A stretch of DNA of 64,000 nucleotides from Bolinopsis microptera (taxonomy: Eukaryota; Ctenophora; Tentaculata; Lobata; Bolinopsidae). Within the stretch, counting starts at the first letter, position 1. The number at the start of each line of letters is the position of its first letter. The DNA is taken from positions 12,852,945 through 12,916,944 of the forward strand of contig NC_087079.1 of the NCBI RefSeq assembly GCF_026151205.1. The letters run 5' to 3'. Made by a program: the position numbers and the translations under genes. Below are positions 22,295 through 36,500 of this stretch, one piece after another. Under the pieces are notes generated by a model. That model made no database searches and was not told the origin of the DNA. It worked only from the letters and a program-made list of their open reading frames with translations.

Positions 22295-22407
22295 GTTTAA
22301 ATTAGTTCAGTTTCGTTATGCTGTTGTTTTAGTTTAAAGGTCACGTGTGGGCAGTTGCCACGTTAGTATGAGAATGTGCGTAGTTGACACGTGGTTTTTA
22401 AGTGTAG

Positions 22408-22520
22408 CGCATGTGCATTGTGCGCGGTGCATTGTGCGCGGTGCATTGTGCGCGGTGCATTGTGCGCGGTGCATTGTGCATTGTGCATTGTTCATTGTAC
22501 ATTGTTCATTGTGCGCGGTG
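22408..22520. repeat. 14-bp minisatellite (GCGCGGTGCATTGT)
   Basis: Four to five units of GCGCGGTGCATTGT followed by degenerate CATTGT units. ORFs on both strands here are by-products of the repeat. Confidence 0.8.
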
Positions 22521-24327
22521 CTGATTCCAATTTTCATACGATGATAAAGTAAATTTAGACGTAACGTTTTAGCTATTTGACTGATAGTGGAACTCCTTGC
22601 GCTAGGTTTTGTTTTGGTCTGAAGCTTTGTTTCGGATAATTTCAGTTCAATACAGCGACAAATATTCAATTGAACAGAAATTTCAAGCATAAATACGGTT
22701 AGTGTGATCACTTTCCAGACCCAACAATGGATCTAAGATATTTAGCTCAAACTTTGGCTCGATTTGAGTCATAATTATAAATTGACAAAGCAACTCGAAG
22801 TGTTGATGGTTGTGTAACTTGTACGCACGGTAAATAAGTGACTTTCTCACCAGGTGACATGCCTCAATGATTCTGTTCTTATAACTGCATATTATATATT
22901 AGAAAGATTCGAGTGACTATTCCTGAATATCGTCCGATTTTCCCGATCCACGTGAGCGAAGCAGCCGTTTTCACGACAAAACCCTATAAGTTTGGAATTA
23001 GACCGAGGCAGGAAAAATTAGCGATAGGTTTATCATGGAAACTCCTTGTAACTACGTGTCGACAACAGACTTGACTTCAGCAGAACGGCAGGGTAAAAGA
23101 ATGAAATGTCAGTGTCACGTGACCCTGATTTACGTATTTCATTGGTAGCTGCGAGCTTCTGATTGGGCAATCGTTGTAAGTTTTCATTTGATCAATTTGG
23201 GAGAGGGAACCAACCGTGCTCTCTACGTTTATCACACAAATGTTGTTATATTTTCGACGTTAACGTGCGAAATATAGTGTTTTTGACAGGGCATAAAGTA
23301 TTTGATATTTTTCATTAGTCGTAAGCTTTCTGTGTTAACCTTTAAAATTCTGATAAGTCGAGTTTTAAACTTGCGTAGTTTTTATGGTCCCAACAGACTG
23401 CATCAAGGTGTATACAGGTTTCTACTAGTCCTTAGCTTCATTACTAAATCTCAACCCTCTATTTCAGCTCACTCCGAGCTTTAGTTATCATACTACCCGT
23501 GTTTTAATGAGAGGTATCGTACTCTTCACTTGAAAAACACATTAACCATCATTTCATAACCGATTAGGAAAATATAATCAACTCAAATCACGGATTATAT
23601 TAAATTAAGTTGAGTAAAAAGTGCACTATTCGATCTGTGGTCCGTAACCTAATATCAAATACTTTAGCGGTTCACCTCCATTGTAATTGGATTGATCATT
23701 TCCATTTCTTCATTTTCAAACTGTATTTTTTCGCAAGGTCACATTTTTTCTCACACATCATTTGCATTTAGTGCAGCCCAGACGTTTTTACTTTTTAATC
23801 ATTCTTACGGAATTTTTGTCTGGCACTAGGCAATTTCTAAATATTTGAGCTGTGTTACTTTTTTATTTTAGGTTTTTTGAAATGTAACAAGATGAACACT
23901 GGTCCATAATACGTACAATGCCACACCTAGGCGTGGTGTAGAACATACATATTTGGATTCCCATAAAATTGGATAAACTCAACTTAGATGTGCTCTTTAA
24001 TTTATAATATTATTATTAATAAATTATCCGATCCCACAATTAATTATTTTATGATATCTTTATTCGTTACTTCATATTATCCTTCACTTATAGATATATG
24101 TCCTAGACACCTAGTAAATAATAAAAACATTTCTTGTTAATCGCTGCTTGTCACCTTTGTTGATATAACACGACATCACGTAGTACTACGGCAATCAAGA
24201 TCTTGTGACTCAATCTTCAAAGAAGAAAAAATTTAAAGAATTCAAAGAACTTATTGGATGCCGGACGGAAGGATTGTTGATCAATACTGTGAGGGGGAGG
24301 GTAACATATTGGCATATTATATATATA

Positions 24328-24395
24328 ATAATCTATGTTGTATAATTAATGCACATATTATAATACTCTATGTTGTATAATTAATGCACATATTA
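24328..24395. repeat. Tandem duplication of ~34 bp
   Basis: Two adjacent copies containing CTATGTTGTATAATTAATGC; nothing else is distinctive. Confidence 0.7.
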
Positions 24396-24778
24396 GAAGT
24401 AGTTCATTGCTCAGCTAATTGGCACGTTTTAGTTGGACATATTATATAATAGTACAGCAAGCATAATTGACACTAATTATGCACGATGAACGTAATTATG
24501 GATGTAATTTGGGCAATTAAATCCTTTGTTTTTTGTTTGTTCTGAGCCCAAGATTATGCAATTTTAAGGTTTCTCTTCATCACGTTTGATGTTGTACAAG
24601 GTTTGGAGGGATCCATTCCTCGTTTGCCTTGTCAAAATACGAGCTCTATTAAATTTAAGATTTTATGAGTTTTGTTTTTTTTAACTAGGTCAAAAAGTCG
24701 TGTGTTGCTGGGGTTAATGAAGTTTATAAATTATTGGATTCATGCCTGGAATAATTGGCCCAATATGGGTTATAATAA

Positions 24779-26661
24779 CTAGCAGGAACCCGTCAAACCT
24801 TTAAGACTGGTGGTGTAAAGGCTCTTTGGTGGCCGGATCAGTTTCCTACCCTAAAGTCTCCCAGTAAAAATAATTATTACCTATTTAATTCGCGTTTTTG
24901 ACACCACTTGGGAGTCCAAATTTTGGGTACTAAAATTCTTATTCCTTGGCCGATATTCGATTTTTTCATGCTGATTTGAAGGCCATTAAAGCATTTGAAT
25001 CAGTTAAAAAAGTTTCAGTTTTATATCTTTTTTGCGGAAACCCGTGTTAAAGTTGATGCCGTGGTGTCAGTAAAATGGTGCGGATAAATAAATATATATA
25101 TATATATATATATCGTCTCGCTTTATATATAGTAAGATTTAAAGATATATATAATTATTATAAAGTTATAAACGTAGCACAGTAATACGGATTGCGGTAG
25201 ATTCTTTACTAAGAAACGTTTGATCACGTACAACTAAGTTGAAATAATATACTGATAATTGGACGGAAAAATCAGTCATATTTTTAGACTCTTGTTCCCA
25301 GGACAGTATATTTTGCAAGATTGTTAACAGAATTAACAGCAGGTCTAGACTCTAGAACAAGCTCTCTAAGCGCCAGGACAACATTAAATTCGTTGCAATA
25401 GATGGCATTGTGTCCGCGTATATCACCGACTCTGGAGGGAAACATGCTTTTCTCTTTCAGTTAATACTAATTCTAACCTCTTATTGAATCGACGATAAAT
25501 TATTCAGTATTTTTCTGTCATCGGGGTTGTCTTTTTTGCTTTCCCGTCTGTGACACATTCCAGATTTCTTAAACTTGATGTTTCGAGTAGAGATAGCTTA
25601 ACACTTCAATATGACTACACTTTTTTTGCCTTTATTTTATATCTACTATATGAATATCTGCGTCCAGGCTACGTCAGATTGACTGAAATATTTAATTAGG
25701 TCGCCTTCGGTTACAATCTACATTAAAATGATCTACAATCCTCAACTGTTTTTCTCGATGAGTTATTATTTTTTCTGAATTGTTATAACTTTCATAATCG
25801 GAAATCTTTGTATTTTAAAGCAAATCTTTGTATTTGAAAGCAAATCTTTGTATTTGAAAGCAAATTTTTGTGTTGAAAGTAATTTTAAAAATAGGATGCA
25901 CAATAGCCTAACAGTAAATTAAATACCTACCATAAATCTTCACATCTTCCATAGCATGTAATAACTGAGCTAACTATAAATATGGGCTACACATACCCTA
26001 GTAAAGACAGGTAGCAACTGCAAAATTGGCGTAATTTCAGTCGCATTTACTGTATTTATCACCAAATCAAACAATGAGAGAGATCTGTCTATTTATAACA
26101 GTCCACTGATGATAGTTACACACTTGCCTCTCTGAAATCACGTTCAAATCATCTGTTATACCCCGTCCATTTATGTTATACCGCTTGTTAGAGCAACCGA
26201 GGAGATCGTATAATAATATAACAGGGATAAGTCAGGAAAAAATCTTTCCCGCTTCAATTAGAGTGTTCTCTAGAAGTATTTACTTACAAGCCTATGTATT
26301 TACATAAGCTAATATATCGCAAACACTGTTCTAAGGAATCGTTTTAAGTACTATCTTACTGTATATATATAGCGAGACGATATATGTTTATCCGTACCAT
26401 TTTACTGACACCACGGCATCAAATTTAACGCGACTTTCCGCAAAAACCGTAAAAGATATACAACTGAAACTTTTTTGACTGGGTCAAATGTTTTAATGGC
26501 CTCCAAATCAGCATGAAAAAATAAAAAATTGGCCAACAGGAATTTTAGAGCCCAAAATTTGGACCCCCAAGTGGTGTCAAAAACGCGAATTAAAAAGGTA
26601 ATAATTATTTTTTGAGTCTTGAGTCTTGGCACCTTTTTAGGGTTATACGGGTTCCTGCTAG
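24779..26661. mobile_element. 1.9-kb inverted-repeat element, ~320-350-bp arms
   Basis: The left arm (24779-about 25133) and right arm (about 26350-26661) are diverged inverted copies; the ends are CTAGCAGGAACCCGT and its complement. TAA flanks both ends (24776-24778, 26662-26664), which fits a 3-bp duplication. The interior has no ORF of note; it holds a four-copy repeat of CAAATCTTTGTATTTGAAAG near 25817-25872. A non-autonomous DNA transposon is the simplest reading. Confidence 0.7.
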
Positions 26662-26839
26662 TAATTAAAAAAATATATAATTTGGAACATTACAGTAACG
26701 TTATTCAAATCTCAAACAGAAAAAAGTATATTTCAAAGCTTTGTGTTTTGATCATATTATGATCATGGGTGTATAGTGATTTTGATTCCATAAATTTGAT
26801 TGGGCAGTGATGGTGAGTGAGAAAATGATGGAAGTGCCA

Positions 26840-27560
26840 GCCAGTAACTCTGTCAAATGAACAGCCCACTGAGGAGTGGGTGAGCGCAAGCGCGAGAACG
26901 GCAGAGAGGGTGGCATAAAACGGAACGCACGGCCACAGAAAAGACACAGAAACTAAACCGTGCGCAGTAAGTTAGCCAGTGTCTGAGAGCTAGTGTTGCC
27001 CGGCAGGAGGCAACCAAAAGAGGTGCCGTGGTGAACTGTGGAGGCAAAGTTCGAATGCAAGGCGAGGCAGCTCTAACTGATGATGAAGAGGTAGACTGAA
27101 CGGGAAGTTAAGAAAAAGGAAATGGAAGGATCCAGCTGAGGTCTGGCTCATGTCAGGAAGTGATGAAAAGCTCACAGACAAAATCATCCGTGGCTGTCTA
27201 CCCCGTACGTAGGCAGTGTCCGAGATTTCAGGCATCAGGATACACTGAAACAGTGCAGAGCTGATAACGACCAGGGTCCTCACAGATACCCCGCGTCGGA
27301 GGTCGAGCCAATGCCCTGCTTTCGATACTTATGTCTACTGGTGGAACCTTCATATTTTCTCTACTAGCAGTCACTGTAACCCTATCACTCGGAAGGCCCC
27401 ACAGCTCCTACATGGACGCACGGCCGGGAGCCCATGTAGGGATAAAAGTGAACGCAAGCCTTCCATCATATCCATCACAGATTCAAAGCTGGGAGGAAAA
27501 AAGGGAGGAGAGGAAAAAGGAAGAAAGAATACAAAAAAAGAAAACTGAGAAAGGAAACTA
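26840..27560. other. GC-richer unassigned block
   Basis: This block stands out from its AT-rich surroundings by base composition and lack of A/T runs. Frames are broken by stops; the longest candidates (27331-27561 +, 76 aa, hydrophobic start MSTGGTFIFSLLAVTVTLSL; 26990-27283 -, 97 aa) resemble nothing I know. It could be a decayed retroelement, an untranslated exon or a retrocopy. Confidence 0.35.
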
Positions 27561-27859
27561 ATTATCTGCTTTCAGACTGTCTTTGAAGTTGAGGGTTAGT
27601 CTGTAGATCTTGTAATTGATCACGTATCGAGGTCACGCACTTCAAAAGTGCTTGCGTTACTTATGCGACTGCTTAGTACAGTATTAATACTTATGCAGTT
27701 GTACGCGAATAACAACGTCATAGACATAGCTAACAATAGTGTTTTTGCATAACTATGGTATTGTGTAAACCAAATTAGAATAGACAAGATGCCATTCAGC
27801 TGTTTCCTGTACAGAATCTGAAAATCGGCCTCGAAGTTCGCCCTCGGGAAAGTCAAATA

Positions 27860-29790
27860 TACGTCCTGATTCCGCTACCTGCTGTCTTGCTGCTACCCGG
27901 CTATTTCAAGGCTTTTTCAAGCACTTACCCTCGGAGGACATATTGTTACCGAGGTATAATTGGAGATTCTTGGCATCGTTTGGTTCTTGCAGGAAGGTTA
28001 AAATGCTATACATATGCCTAATAATTGGTTATAATGCATTACAAAATTGAATATCATGGGTATACCAAACATAATGTCCTATTAAGTCGGAACAGTTCTC
28101 GTTACCTCCTGTTACTAAATGTGCGTGCTCGTTTAATACAGAACTTTAGTATTCATTATAGGTTTAGTTCGCCTACGACAAAATCAGCATCGCATTGAAA
28201 GCTGCTTTCTCAGTACCAAGCTTCAAATTTCTCATTGTCGAATGGCTTTTCTGTAAGTGCAAGAAATCACATTCGCCGCCTAATGACCACCTGGAGTAAC
28301 GAGCTTCTGCTGATTAAGTATTACCAGCAAGTATGATTGAGCAATAACATGAGGTCACAATTAGAGAACGGTCATAAATGCCATTGTTTGAGTGGAGTAT
28401 TAGCTCAGAATATTTGACGTATAATAACTTATGTTAGCTCTTGTGTTTGCGGATTTTGTATTTGGGTTGAGTTTAGTTGCGGTAGATCAAATCAAATGAT
28501 CGCAATGTACAATATGTGCGCGATGTTAAATCTCCCTTAGTTATTCACTCGTCCTTGGCCTTAATCACTCCACTATATTTACCCGTACCAAAAACTCAAG
28601 CGCGTCAGTACTCATAATGATCCGCCAAACGGTGCTCCGGCGGCTGACCTGTTGACTCGTGCAAGTTCGTGCAACACAACCCCAGTAACGTCTCTTATTC
28701 AACCGTTATGTTGCCGCGAGGCTGACGTCAGTTTCCCGCGCATACACATTCATTTCAACCTGCCTGCCTTTACAGCTCTGTATCACTTCCCTCGTCATCA
28801 TCCTTAGTTGCGGTGAGTTTGTGGCAGATACTAAGCTTCCATTTGACTGCATGTAGTAATCTCACCGTACAGTATTGCTGTGGTATTTCTCTGGTGGCCG
28901 TCACCAAGTATTTCTTTGGTGGTAAAAATATTTTTTTTGGTGGCAGTTACCAAAAATTTCTTTAGCGGCATTTTTGGCTGTCACCAATTATTCTACGGTG
29001 GCAGTTACCAATTGCGTGGTCAAAGATAGCGGTGTGCACTTTGCTATCGTTATTGTGACGATCAAAGATCATTCTTATAACAGACTGTTAGAATTCTCAA
29101 ATCCAGTCCCCTCTAGAATCCGCTTCTTTAAAAATATGCTTTGTCTGACTGTAAAACTGTGAAGCATGATGTGCCTATACAGAAAACTTTCTGCTTAATT
29201 TAAACATCAAGTATTTCATGTTGATTGTTTGACTTCAATTCCCAAATTCACGAGATGGTGCCATCAAGCGTTGCTCCTTGGCTTGGCTCCGAGCCAAGAG
29301 TAACACTGGTCTCCGTCTCACTGTTATTTGTGTGGCGGTAGACTACGAGATTGAAAACAATATTGTTGATTATCTCTCGTTTAATCTCCAGCTACTCTCT
29401 CATTTCCCATCATAATTACTCGTCCTCACGGCTAGTGCACCGGTAAACGGTTCGTTTGTTGTTGCAGAGAGTTGTACTAGAGATCTTTGTCTGTAACCCA
29501 GTCTCAAAACTTAGCAGTAGGGAACATTTGCTTGGTTGATGGGCGCTATTCAGTTGTTGTGGCTTTGCACGTGCAAAATTAATTGATCCGTGGCACTTCA
29601 GTGGTCGACATGTTGCAATGTACTTGTGGTCCAGTAGAACTTGATTGCTTTAGATGTTGGAAATATGCTGGGCTTCAGAATAGTATGCTGGGCTTTAGGA
29701 TTAGTTTCCAGCTAGTACATGAACCCACTACGCAGCTACTCAGCAAGTACTTATAGCACACATTTAGTACCTACTCCGACGTGGGATGAG
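27860..29790. other. Intergenic or intronic DNA, no gene seen
   Basis: Mostly unassigned. 28880-29012 contains four to five imperfect copies of a unit built on GGTGGCAGTTACCAA. No frame carries a recognisable protein. Confidence 0.5.
28880..29012. repeat. Imperfect ~27-bp tandem repeat
   Basis: Diverged units built on GGTGGC(A/C)GT(T/C)ACCAA followed by a T-rich tail, four to five copies. Confidence 0.6.
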
Positions 29791-29793
29791 GAG

Positions 29794-29942
29794 CAGGGAC
29801 AAAAGGAAATCGCGGCATGTACGAAATCGCGATTTTCCCCATTATTAGCGACAAATTTTATGTATAGTTTAATGTATAGCCTGTTAAAAATCGCGGTATC
29901 GCGATTTTTGGCCAAAATAATCGCGAAATCCTTTTGTCCCTG
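29794..29942. mobile_element. 149-bp MITE with CAGGGACAAAAGG ends
   Basis: The terminal inverted repeat is CAGGGACAAAAGGA, with matching AAATCGCG motifs just inside both ends. GGATGAGGAG is repeated exactly on each side (29784-29793 and 29943-29952). CAGGG ends suggest hAT, but the direct repeat is 10 bp rather than 8, so a Mutator-like origin or chance extension is possible. ORFs crossing it are not genes. Confidence 0.85.
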
Positions 29943-30303
29943 GGATGAGGAGGCTGGCACATGTATGCAGCATGCACTGACACCACTACAACAGCTACAA
30001 CAGCTACTTATTCTAGCACTACAGCTACTTTGCTGGAGCTTCGCACTATCGTAGGTTGTGATTAGTAGCTGTGACAAATTCAGTATATTAGTGCTCCAAG
30101 TAACAATAAATCTCTTTTTCAAGGATTAGATCTGATGAGATATGACACATATTTTGGACATATTTTAATATTTTAGCGTACCAGAAATACCGATGATTGC
30201 TGCACACAAAATACAACCCCGCATACCACCCCCTCCCCTTCGTCTCCCTATATCACAACGGACCGTATCTCCCCTTCTAGATAGCCCAGATAACAATACC
30301 TAT

Positions 30304-30366
30304 GACGTGCCAGCTTGTGGGGCACTTGTCTGGCTACGTGCCAGCTTGTGGGGCACTTGTCTGGCT
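30304..30366. repeat. 31-bp tandem duplication
   Basis: Two near-identical copies beginning ACGTGCCAGCTTGTGGGGCA, directly adjacent. Confidence 0.8.
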
Positions 30367-30549
30367 GCGCCCCACGTCTACCATATCTCCTGCCAACTTC
30401 AGTACACCTGTCGCCTAGTTCCGTGTTTATCTGCTGCTGCTGCTGCCACCCTCTCAATTTCATGTGTCAGTGTCTTTGTTCCTTTTGTTGACCTGTCTGG
30501 CGGATGGTATGGGCTTGTCATGTATTGTCCTGGTTAATGTCACATTGTC

Positions 30550-33500
30550 ATTGGCAGAAGACTCTTTACTGTTTGCGTCTCCAGTATCTACGGTTCCATG
30601 GGAAATTTGTGTTTTCCCAGGGAAATGACAGCTACCAGTGTTATGCTACCATGAACTGCATCATTAAAACATTTAGACCCATGTGCAGACTACCTCCTCG
30701 TTCATCTTCAGATATTTCACCCTCCCAGATTCTTTCGTGGTAGTCCGGCAGCCTCACCAGGGCCAACCTAAACCTTCCTACCAAAGCAGACCTAAATAGA
30801 CTTGCTAATACGTAGGATTGTGGAGCGGGTTAACGTTTCTGCATTTCTTGAATATTTCAAAGTCTTGAATACCAGCGTGGCATCAATCCTCGGGTATTGA
30901 CACGCCACTCCCAAGCATCTCCACCCCATTACCCAACAAATTAGGCCCTCATATCTGACTCGATATCGCAAGCGGTTTGCTTGTTAGATTTAATTTGCTA
31001 TAGTAATAAGTAAATAACTTCAGACTTCATTGCACCACCGCTGTCTCCATCAGACTGTTTTCTTCGTCACGCTATCATATTCACTAAATCCTCCTCAATT
31101 TCACCTGTCTGGAAAACCACACATCACCAGTGTCATGTCTATCGTGAACGATTAATATCAGTTTAGGGTGTTGTTGTGTTGAGAGCGCCTCCCAACTTGT
31201 TTTCAATATTTTCTTAACCAGGGCCGTCTTGGTTTGCTCTTTGTTAAAAGGTCAGAGTCTTAGCACTAACTAAGGTTTCTGACGACTTATCCCCGTATGT
31301 TTGTCTCTTCTGTAATTATTCTTTCAACTATTAACTAAACCCGGCCAAGGAAACTTGGTTTTCATTGCTCTGAAAGTCTAGGTCTTCCTCTTGTCTTGGG
31401 TAATTATCTCACGTATATAAAGGAATAGCTTATCGTTCACACTGCTAATAATAATCCGATAGATATTTTTAAAGAGGATGATATCTTAGTATTATTGGAA
31501 ATATTTTATCGTTATTACAGTTTTCTTCATTCTATTAAACTTAACTTAACTTCACCATTTTTCATCGTCTCATGTTACTCTAAAACTCAATAACTTTTTT
31601 GTTAATTAAAAGATGCGAAGAGCTAAGCGCGTGTGCTAATATTAAAAACTATCCTGATCCAAGCTTGTTTTAGGGTTTTAAAAGTACTCATTCTAACTAC
31701 TTATAACGAATAATATGATGTTGGGATTATTGAAGAAGTAACAAGTATTTTTGTATGGAATGCCCTTGGCCATACTTAAGATGTTTTCAAATAGTCAGTC
31801 TTTCATCACCAACCATTTTTAAATTTTTATAATTTCATCGCATCAAAATCCTCCCTGTGTGAGCTTGAAACTTTCAGCGGATGACTTGCACTTCTTGTTG
31901 CTTAAATCGACAAATTGTTTTGGCATTCTATAAAATAACTACGCTTAAGGTAATTTTAAGTAAAGCAGGAAACGTGATTTAACCCTTACACTGTTTACAG
32001 GATTCCTTGAAAACTTTGATTGATTCATTACTAATTTATCTACAAATTTAGTTATCAATAATTTAACGCATTTTTTCTCCTAAAGCAGCTTCCTACATTT
32101 TGTATCCCAAACTTAGTCTGAAAGTATGGAGGTAGCAGGAAACAAATCATTAGGAGCGACTTGTAGTAATGTTATTTATACGGGCTGCAGTTAGAGTGTG
32201 TCCCGCGAGATATTAGAGTTACTTTTAAGTTTTACTGTTAACTTGCTTCTGCGACTTGATTCTGCGTGCTCATGTTGTTTTGTTGTTAACTTCAGTTACA
32301 GTCACTTTTAGTGCAGATACTTTTAATGTTAAGTTATTGAAACCCGCCTTTCGGACTAGTGCTCCGAGTATCAAAATGAGTATTTCGAATTAAGCGAATG
32401 ACCAATGGCTCCAGTTTCTTGCTGCCTGTCGAATAAAGATCTAATCTACGGGCAGTTTTGGAAGTTTCTGTAAGATCTCATATAATATGTTATAGCCTGA
32501 GCGTAGTCAGGAATAAACTATAAAGTACGAACAAAATTTGACAATTTGTGTTTATCCTGTAAGATGTCGTAGATTTTGACACGTGCAGATCAAAACTTCT
32601 AAAAACGTGTTTTTATTTTCTTATGCTTCTAGAATTTTCAAGATTTTTCTCCGGCGCATTTCTGGTTTCATTATTAATAGTCTTACAAAATTTCAGCAAA
32701 TCAGGGCGAGGCATGTCATTAATATTCGGCTCGGACAATATTTTGAATATCCATATTTTATACCGCACCAACCGTTATCCGTCATATATCATTACATATT
32801 AGAATATTAAGTCGGTATTTGCGTGTGCTCCTCCTTAAATTTGATATCTGTCTTTGAACCAGAAATAGTTTATTGTCCTCGTTACCTTTGTCTTCATTCT
32901 CAAGTAGCCTATATTCCATGTGGTGCTGTTCAGAGATTTTTGTCCCGTAAGCTTTACTTTTTGTAGTGGCCGCACATAGGAACACTTATATCGTTAACGT
33001 TTCGATATATCACCATTCAGTGTAGACTTAGGTTGGAAACGGCGTGATGATTGTGTAATTAATTGCTTGATTAGCTAATTAATCACTCAATTAGCTGGAA
33101 TTAGCGTAAGTTTGTTGGCGCTGTTGTTTGGACAATTCCACCAATTAGTTTCTATTAACAATGACCATGGAGTTATGAGATCTAATAAAAATACTTCCGT
33201 TTTACTTTTCTTCTTGCTGCAGGGATTTGGCGCCTACTAAATATTTATTCAATTGGCCTGGCTTTGTCTCTTTGGCTATCTTGTTTGTGTGGCATTTATT
33301 CAATTAATTTATGCCGGGGTTTTTAAATCGGTTCGTTCTGTTTCGGTGTTGTTACGTTTCAATATTGCGGTTTGTTTGTTACGAAATAAGTACTGTACTG
33401 TAGTTAATACTTGAAAGTTTCTTTTTAGATACCTTTGATAAAGCCCATTTAGTGGTTGACACCTATCTCACTCATGTTTGGCATTTATTTTCAAGTTTTA

Positions 33501-36500
33501 TCTCACAAAGTTGTTATTTATACTGCTGCCGCAATTTCTCCGCAATTAAACAACATCTCACAACAACACTTGTGTTTATCATGGTTACAAACCCGGTATC
33601 TATTTCGTCTCTTACAAGTTACATCCCACCACCAGTACCACCCAGTACCCACCACACGGCACACATGTATATGTATCATGTATATTGTATATACAATATA
33701 CATGATACTACATAGGTACACTAGCACGCGAATACACAAGCTCACACATGTTCTACCACACGTGTCTACTGTGGGTGGTAAAGTCCCCGAACATGCCCTG
33801 AACACGGGTAATACACACCCTCCCCGGGTAATACACATACTTCCCTCACACTTGTGTTAAGGAAGTGTTATACTCACAATAATACATACCCCGGCTTGTT
33901 AGTACAGTGTGTATTCACTCTCTCTCTCTCTCTCTCGTGCATTCTCTTAACTTTTTGTTGTTCATTCTCTCTACCGCCTACGTGGCTCCCCCTGAGTCTA
34001 CCGTGGTCCAATTCATCTCTTGCTTCGCGCTCGCTCATGAATATATGCAATAACATAATTTCATATGTTGATTCGCGAATGGATGCCTTCCATTGTTGTT
34101 CGCATAGAGGTTGGAACATTGCTTTTAATCTTTGAGAGCAGATGGACATGTACTTAACAATTCTCGTATGTTCCTTCACTCACCACTTCAAGAACTTTCG
34201 GCGGAAATCCCAACTTTTAACTTTTATAAGTTTATAATAACACGTAGTAACAGCGATTAGCAAATCTGTGATTGCTTGAATCGATTAATCTGACAAAAAT
34301 CCCTCTTATCCTCTCTAGCTGATACAGGTGCAACAAGACCAGTGATATATCTACATACACATAATATGTAATTAGCTCAAGTACAATCTGCTCTACAGCT
34401 CGTATTATAGTGTACACAACGTGTTATCGCTTAAGTGATATTGCTTGAACATGATTACTCTAGAAGGAGGTAACGGCGAGCTGTGCTTGTTCATTTCATT
34501 TGTGCTTTATGAGTGTTTTTGAGTGTTTTTGAGTGTTTAAGGCCAGATTAGTTTGTTCCGTGGCCGTTATAACGCGGTAAGCCTACTGTTAACTGTATCG
34601 GTAAGGTACCTGCTTTTCTAATTGTGTGACGCGGCCCATTTAGGCTACAGTAAGAGCTCCTTGGTCCAACTTTCATATCTTAAAGTTACATTTTGGCTAG
34701 AGTTAAGAGTGGTTATAATACTGCTATATCATTTTGATCTAGTGGTAGAAGCATCTCGGTATCGTTTCACCGTATTATTTGTCGATAAACCACATGATTA
34801 ACACGTGTTCACCTTGCTGTGGAATTTGGCGGCTCTACAATTTCCCTGATTATTATATAGCTGTCAGCCATTGCGGTCTGCAGTTAGAAAAATTAACACT
34901 CCTGTTAATTTCTGAATATGTTAATTTAGTTTTTGTTCGACCTGCAGAATTCAGCCTCACTGAAATGGCTTCGTCGTCAAACAATTAATGCAGTCCAATT
35001 GTGTGAGAGGAGATATGATATTTTTCGTAAAATCCTTTGCATATAAATAATGCGAAATAATTTCCTAATTATTGGACATTTTCACGTCTCCTTAGAATGG
35101 CGATAATTAATTCTGCGCAAATTTCCGAACCTATTCTATGAATCGCAAACTTTTTTCCAGGAAATGAACGGTTGTGGAGAATTCTTCAGAAAAAGTGATT
35201 CTCGGAATCGAAATGGAACTCCTTATAGTTATCATCGAGAATGGTACATTAAAATCTAGTAAAAATTGTGATTGTTTTATATTTTACTGCTGACTTCAGA
35301 TTTCTCTTCTGGTTCATGCTTATTTTCATCCACGGAAGAAAATTGACGTATGCTGATAAGATGCTGACTCAGACTAACAAAATTAGTGGCCACGGAGACT
35401 CAAATTTGTTGGGAAATCTTGAAAGGTAATTCCGCCAAAATTTCCAATAAATAATTTACAGAATTTCCAATAAAAGCTGAAGCAGTAAAAACCGTCCATA
35501 CCGTCCATCTCACACGATTAATTTCCGAGAGATAGTAATCCAGTACTTGATGAGGCTCACTTAACTATAACTAAGCACGAGTAATAAGTTGAGACTCTAG
35601 CTGATCTACACTTAATCCAGCTCTCCAGCATGAACAATGTTCTGCTCGATTCCCATGAGATTCAGCTAATACTTCTTTATAATTTCCATCAGATAGACAC
35701 CGTGTAGCCGCCGTGTTACATTTTCTTACCGGCTCACAATTTTGTCATTGTCTTAGTGGCTTAAAATCTCGTCATTTTCATCTCGTAGAGCACTGAGGAG
35801 TAGTGTGAACAGGAGAGCATTTCCATCTGATATTAGCCGGAACATTGTCCTTACTCACTACTGATCAGTTAGGTCATGAATCCGTCATTGTGATTGAGAT
35901 ATGTTTAATGCAGGCAGATCACCTCTTTTCTGCATATATAATCATAGCCAGAATCATGGCGGTTCACTACTATCTTGATATGCACTATGCCATCTGCATC
36001 TGTTGTGTGACTTTGTTACCACAAATCATTGTTTAACTAATTGTGTTATATTATATATAATATCTAGAATTAAAGTCATTGGTTTAACCTTGGGTATCAT
36101 TAATCTAGATTAAAGATTAAGGTTGTTTGTTATGATCCTTATTTTGTTGATAATACGCCTATTCTTCCCCTGGTTTCATCACATGTGTCCCCCATTTCTT
36201 TTGTTTATTTCCCTAATTTATTAACTGTATTCTTGCTATTTTGGCTCCTTTCCACGCTTTCCACCATTTATTATCACTATCAGGTGTCGAGATTAGCTGT
36301 TAAATCGGGATAATCACGTCTTCCTCATCTGGCTAAATTAGTAATTAGTATAACTTTAAATTTAGTGTCGTATTTTTAAACGCTCGTCTCCAGGAGGAAT
36401 AGTGGTGGGTAATTATCTACAATAATTATGAGTAATTATCTACAATAATGATGAGTAATTATCTCCGCGATCAGGTGCCGTAATGCCATGCAAATTACTG

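Larger units (their letters stand above)
22295..24775. other. Downstream UPF2 intron or intergenic DNA
   Basis: No exon of UPF2 or other gene could be recognised after the donor at 22295. It contains a 14-bp minisatellite (22408-22520) and a ~34-bp tandem duplication (24328-24395). Confidence 0.5.

Noticed and set aside
22334-22711. 125-aa ORF on the - strand
   Set aside because: It crosses a 14-bp minisatellite; its Cys/His-rich stretch is a translation of the repeat.
27331-27561. Small secreted protein gene (76 aa)
   Set aside because: A hydrophobic start alone is weak evidence; the rest is Lys/Glu-rich low complexity with no promoter or splice context.
29719-30122. ORFs of 111 and 123 aa on opposite strands
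   Set aside because: They run through the 149-bp MITE and a CAG/CTA repeat; not conserved-looking.
33452-33860. Overlapping ORFs on both strands
   Set aside because: Low-complexity TA/CA-rich DNA with a palindromic TGTATAT stretch; no protein-like pattern.
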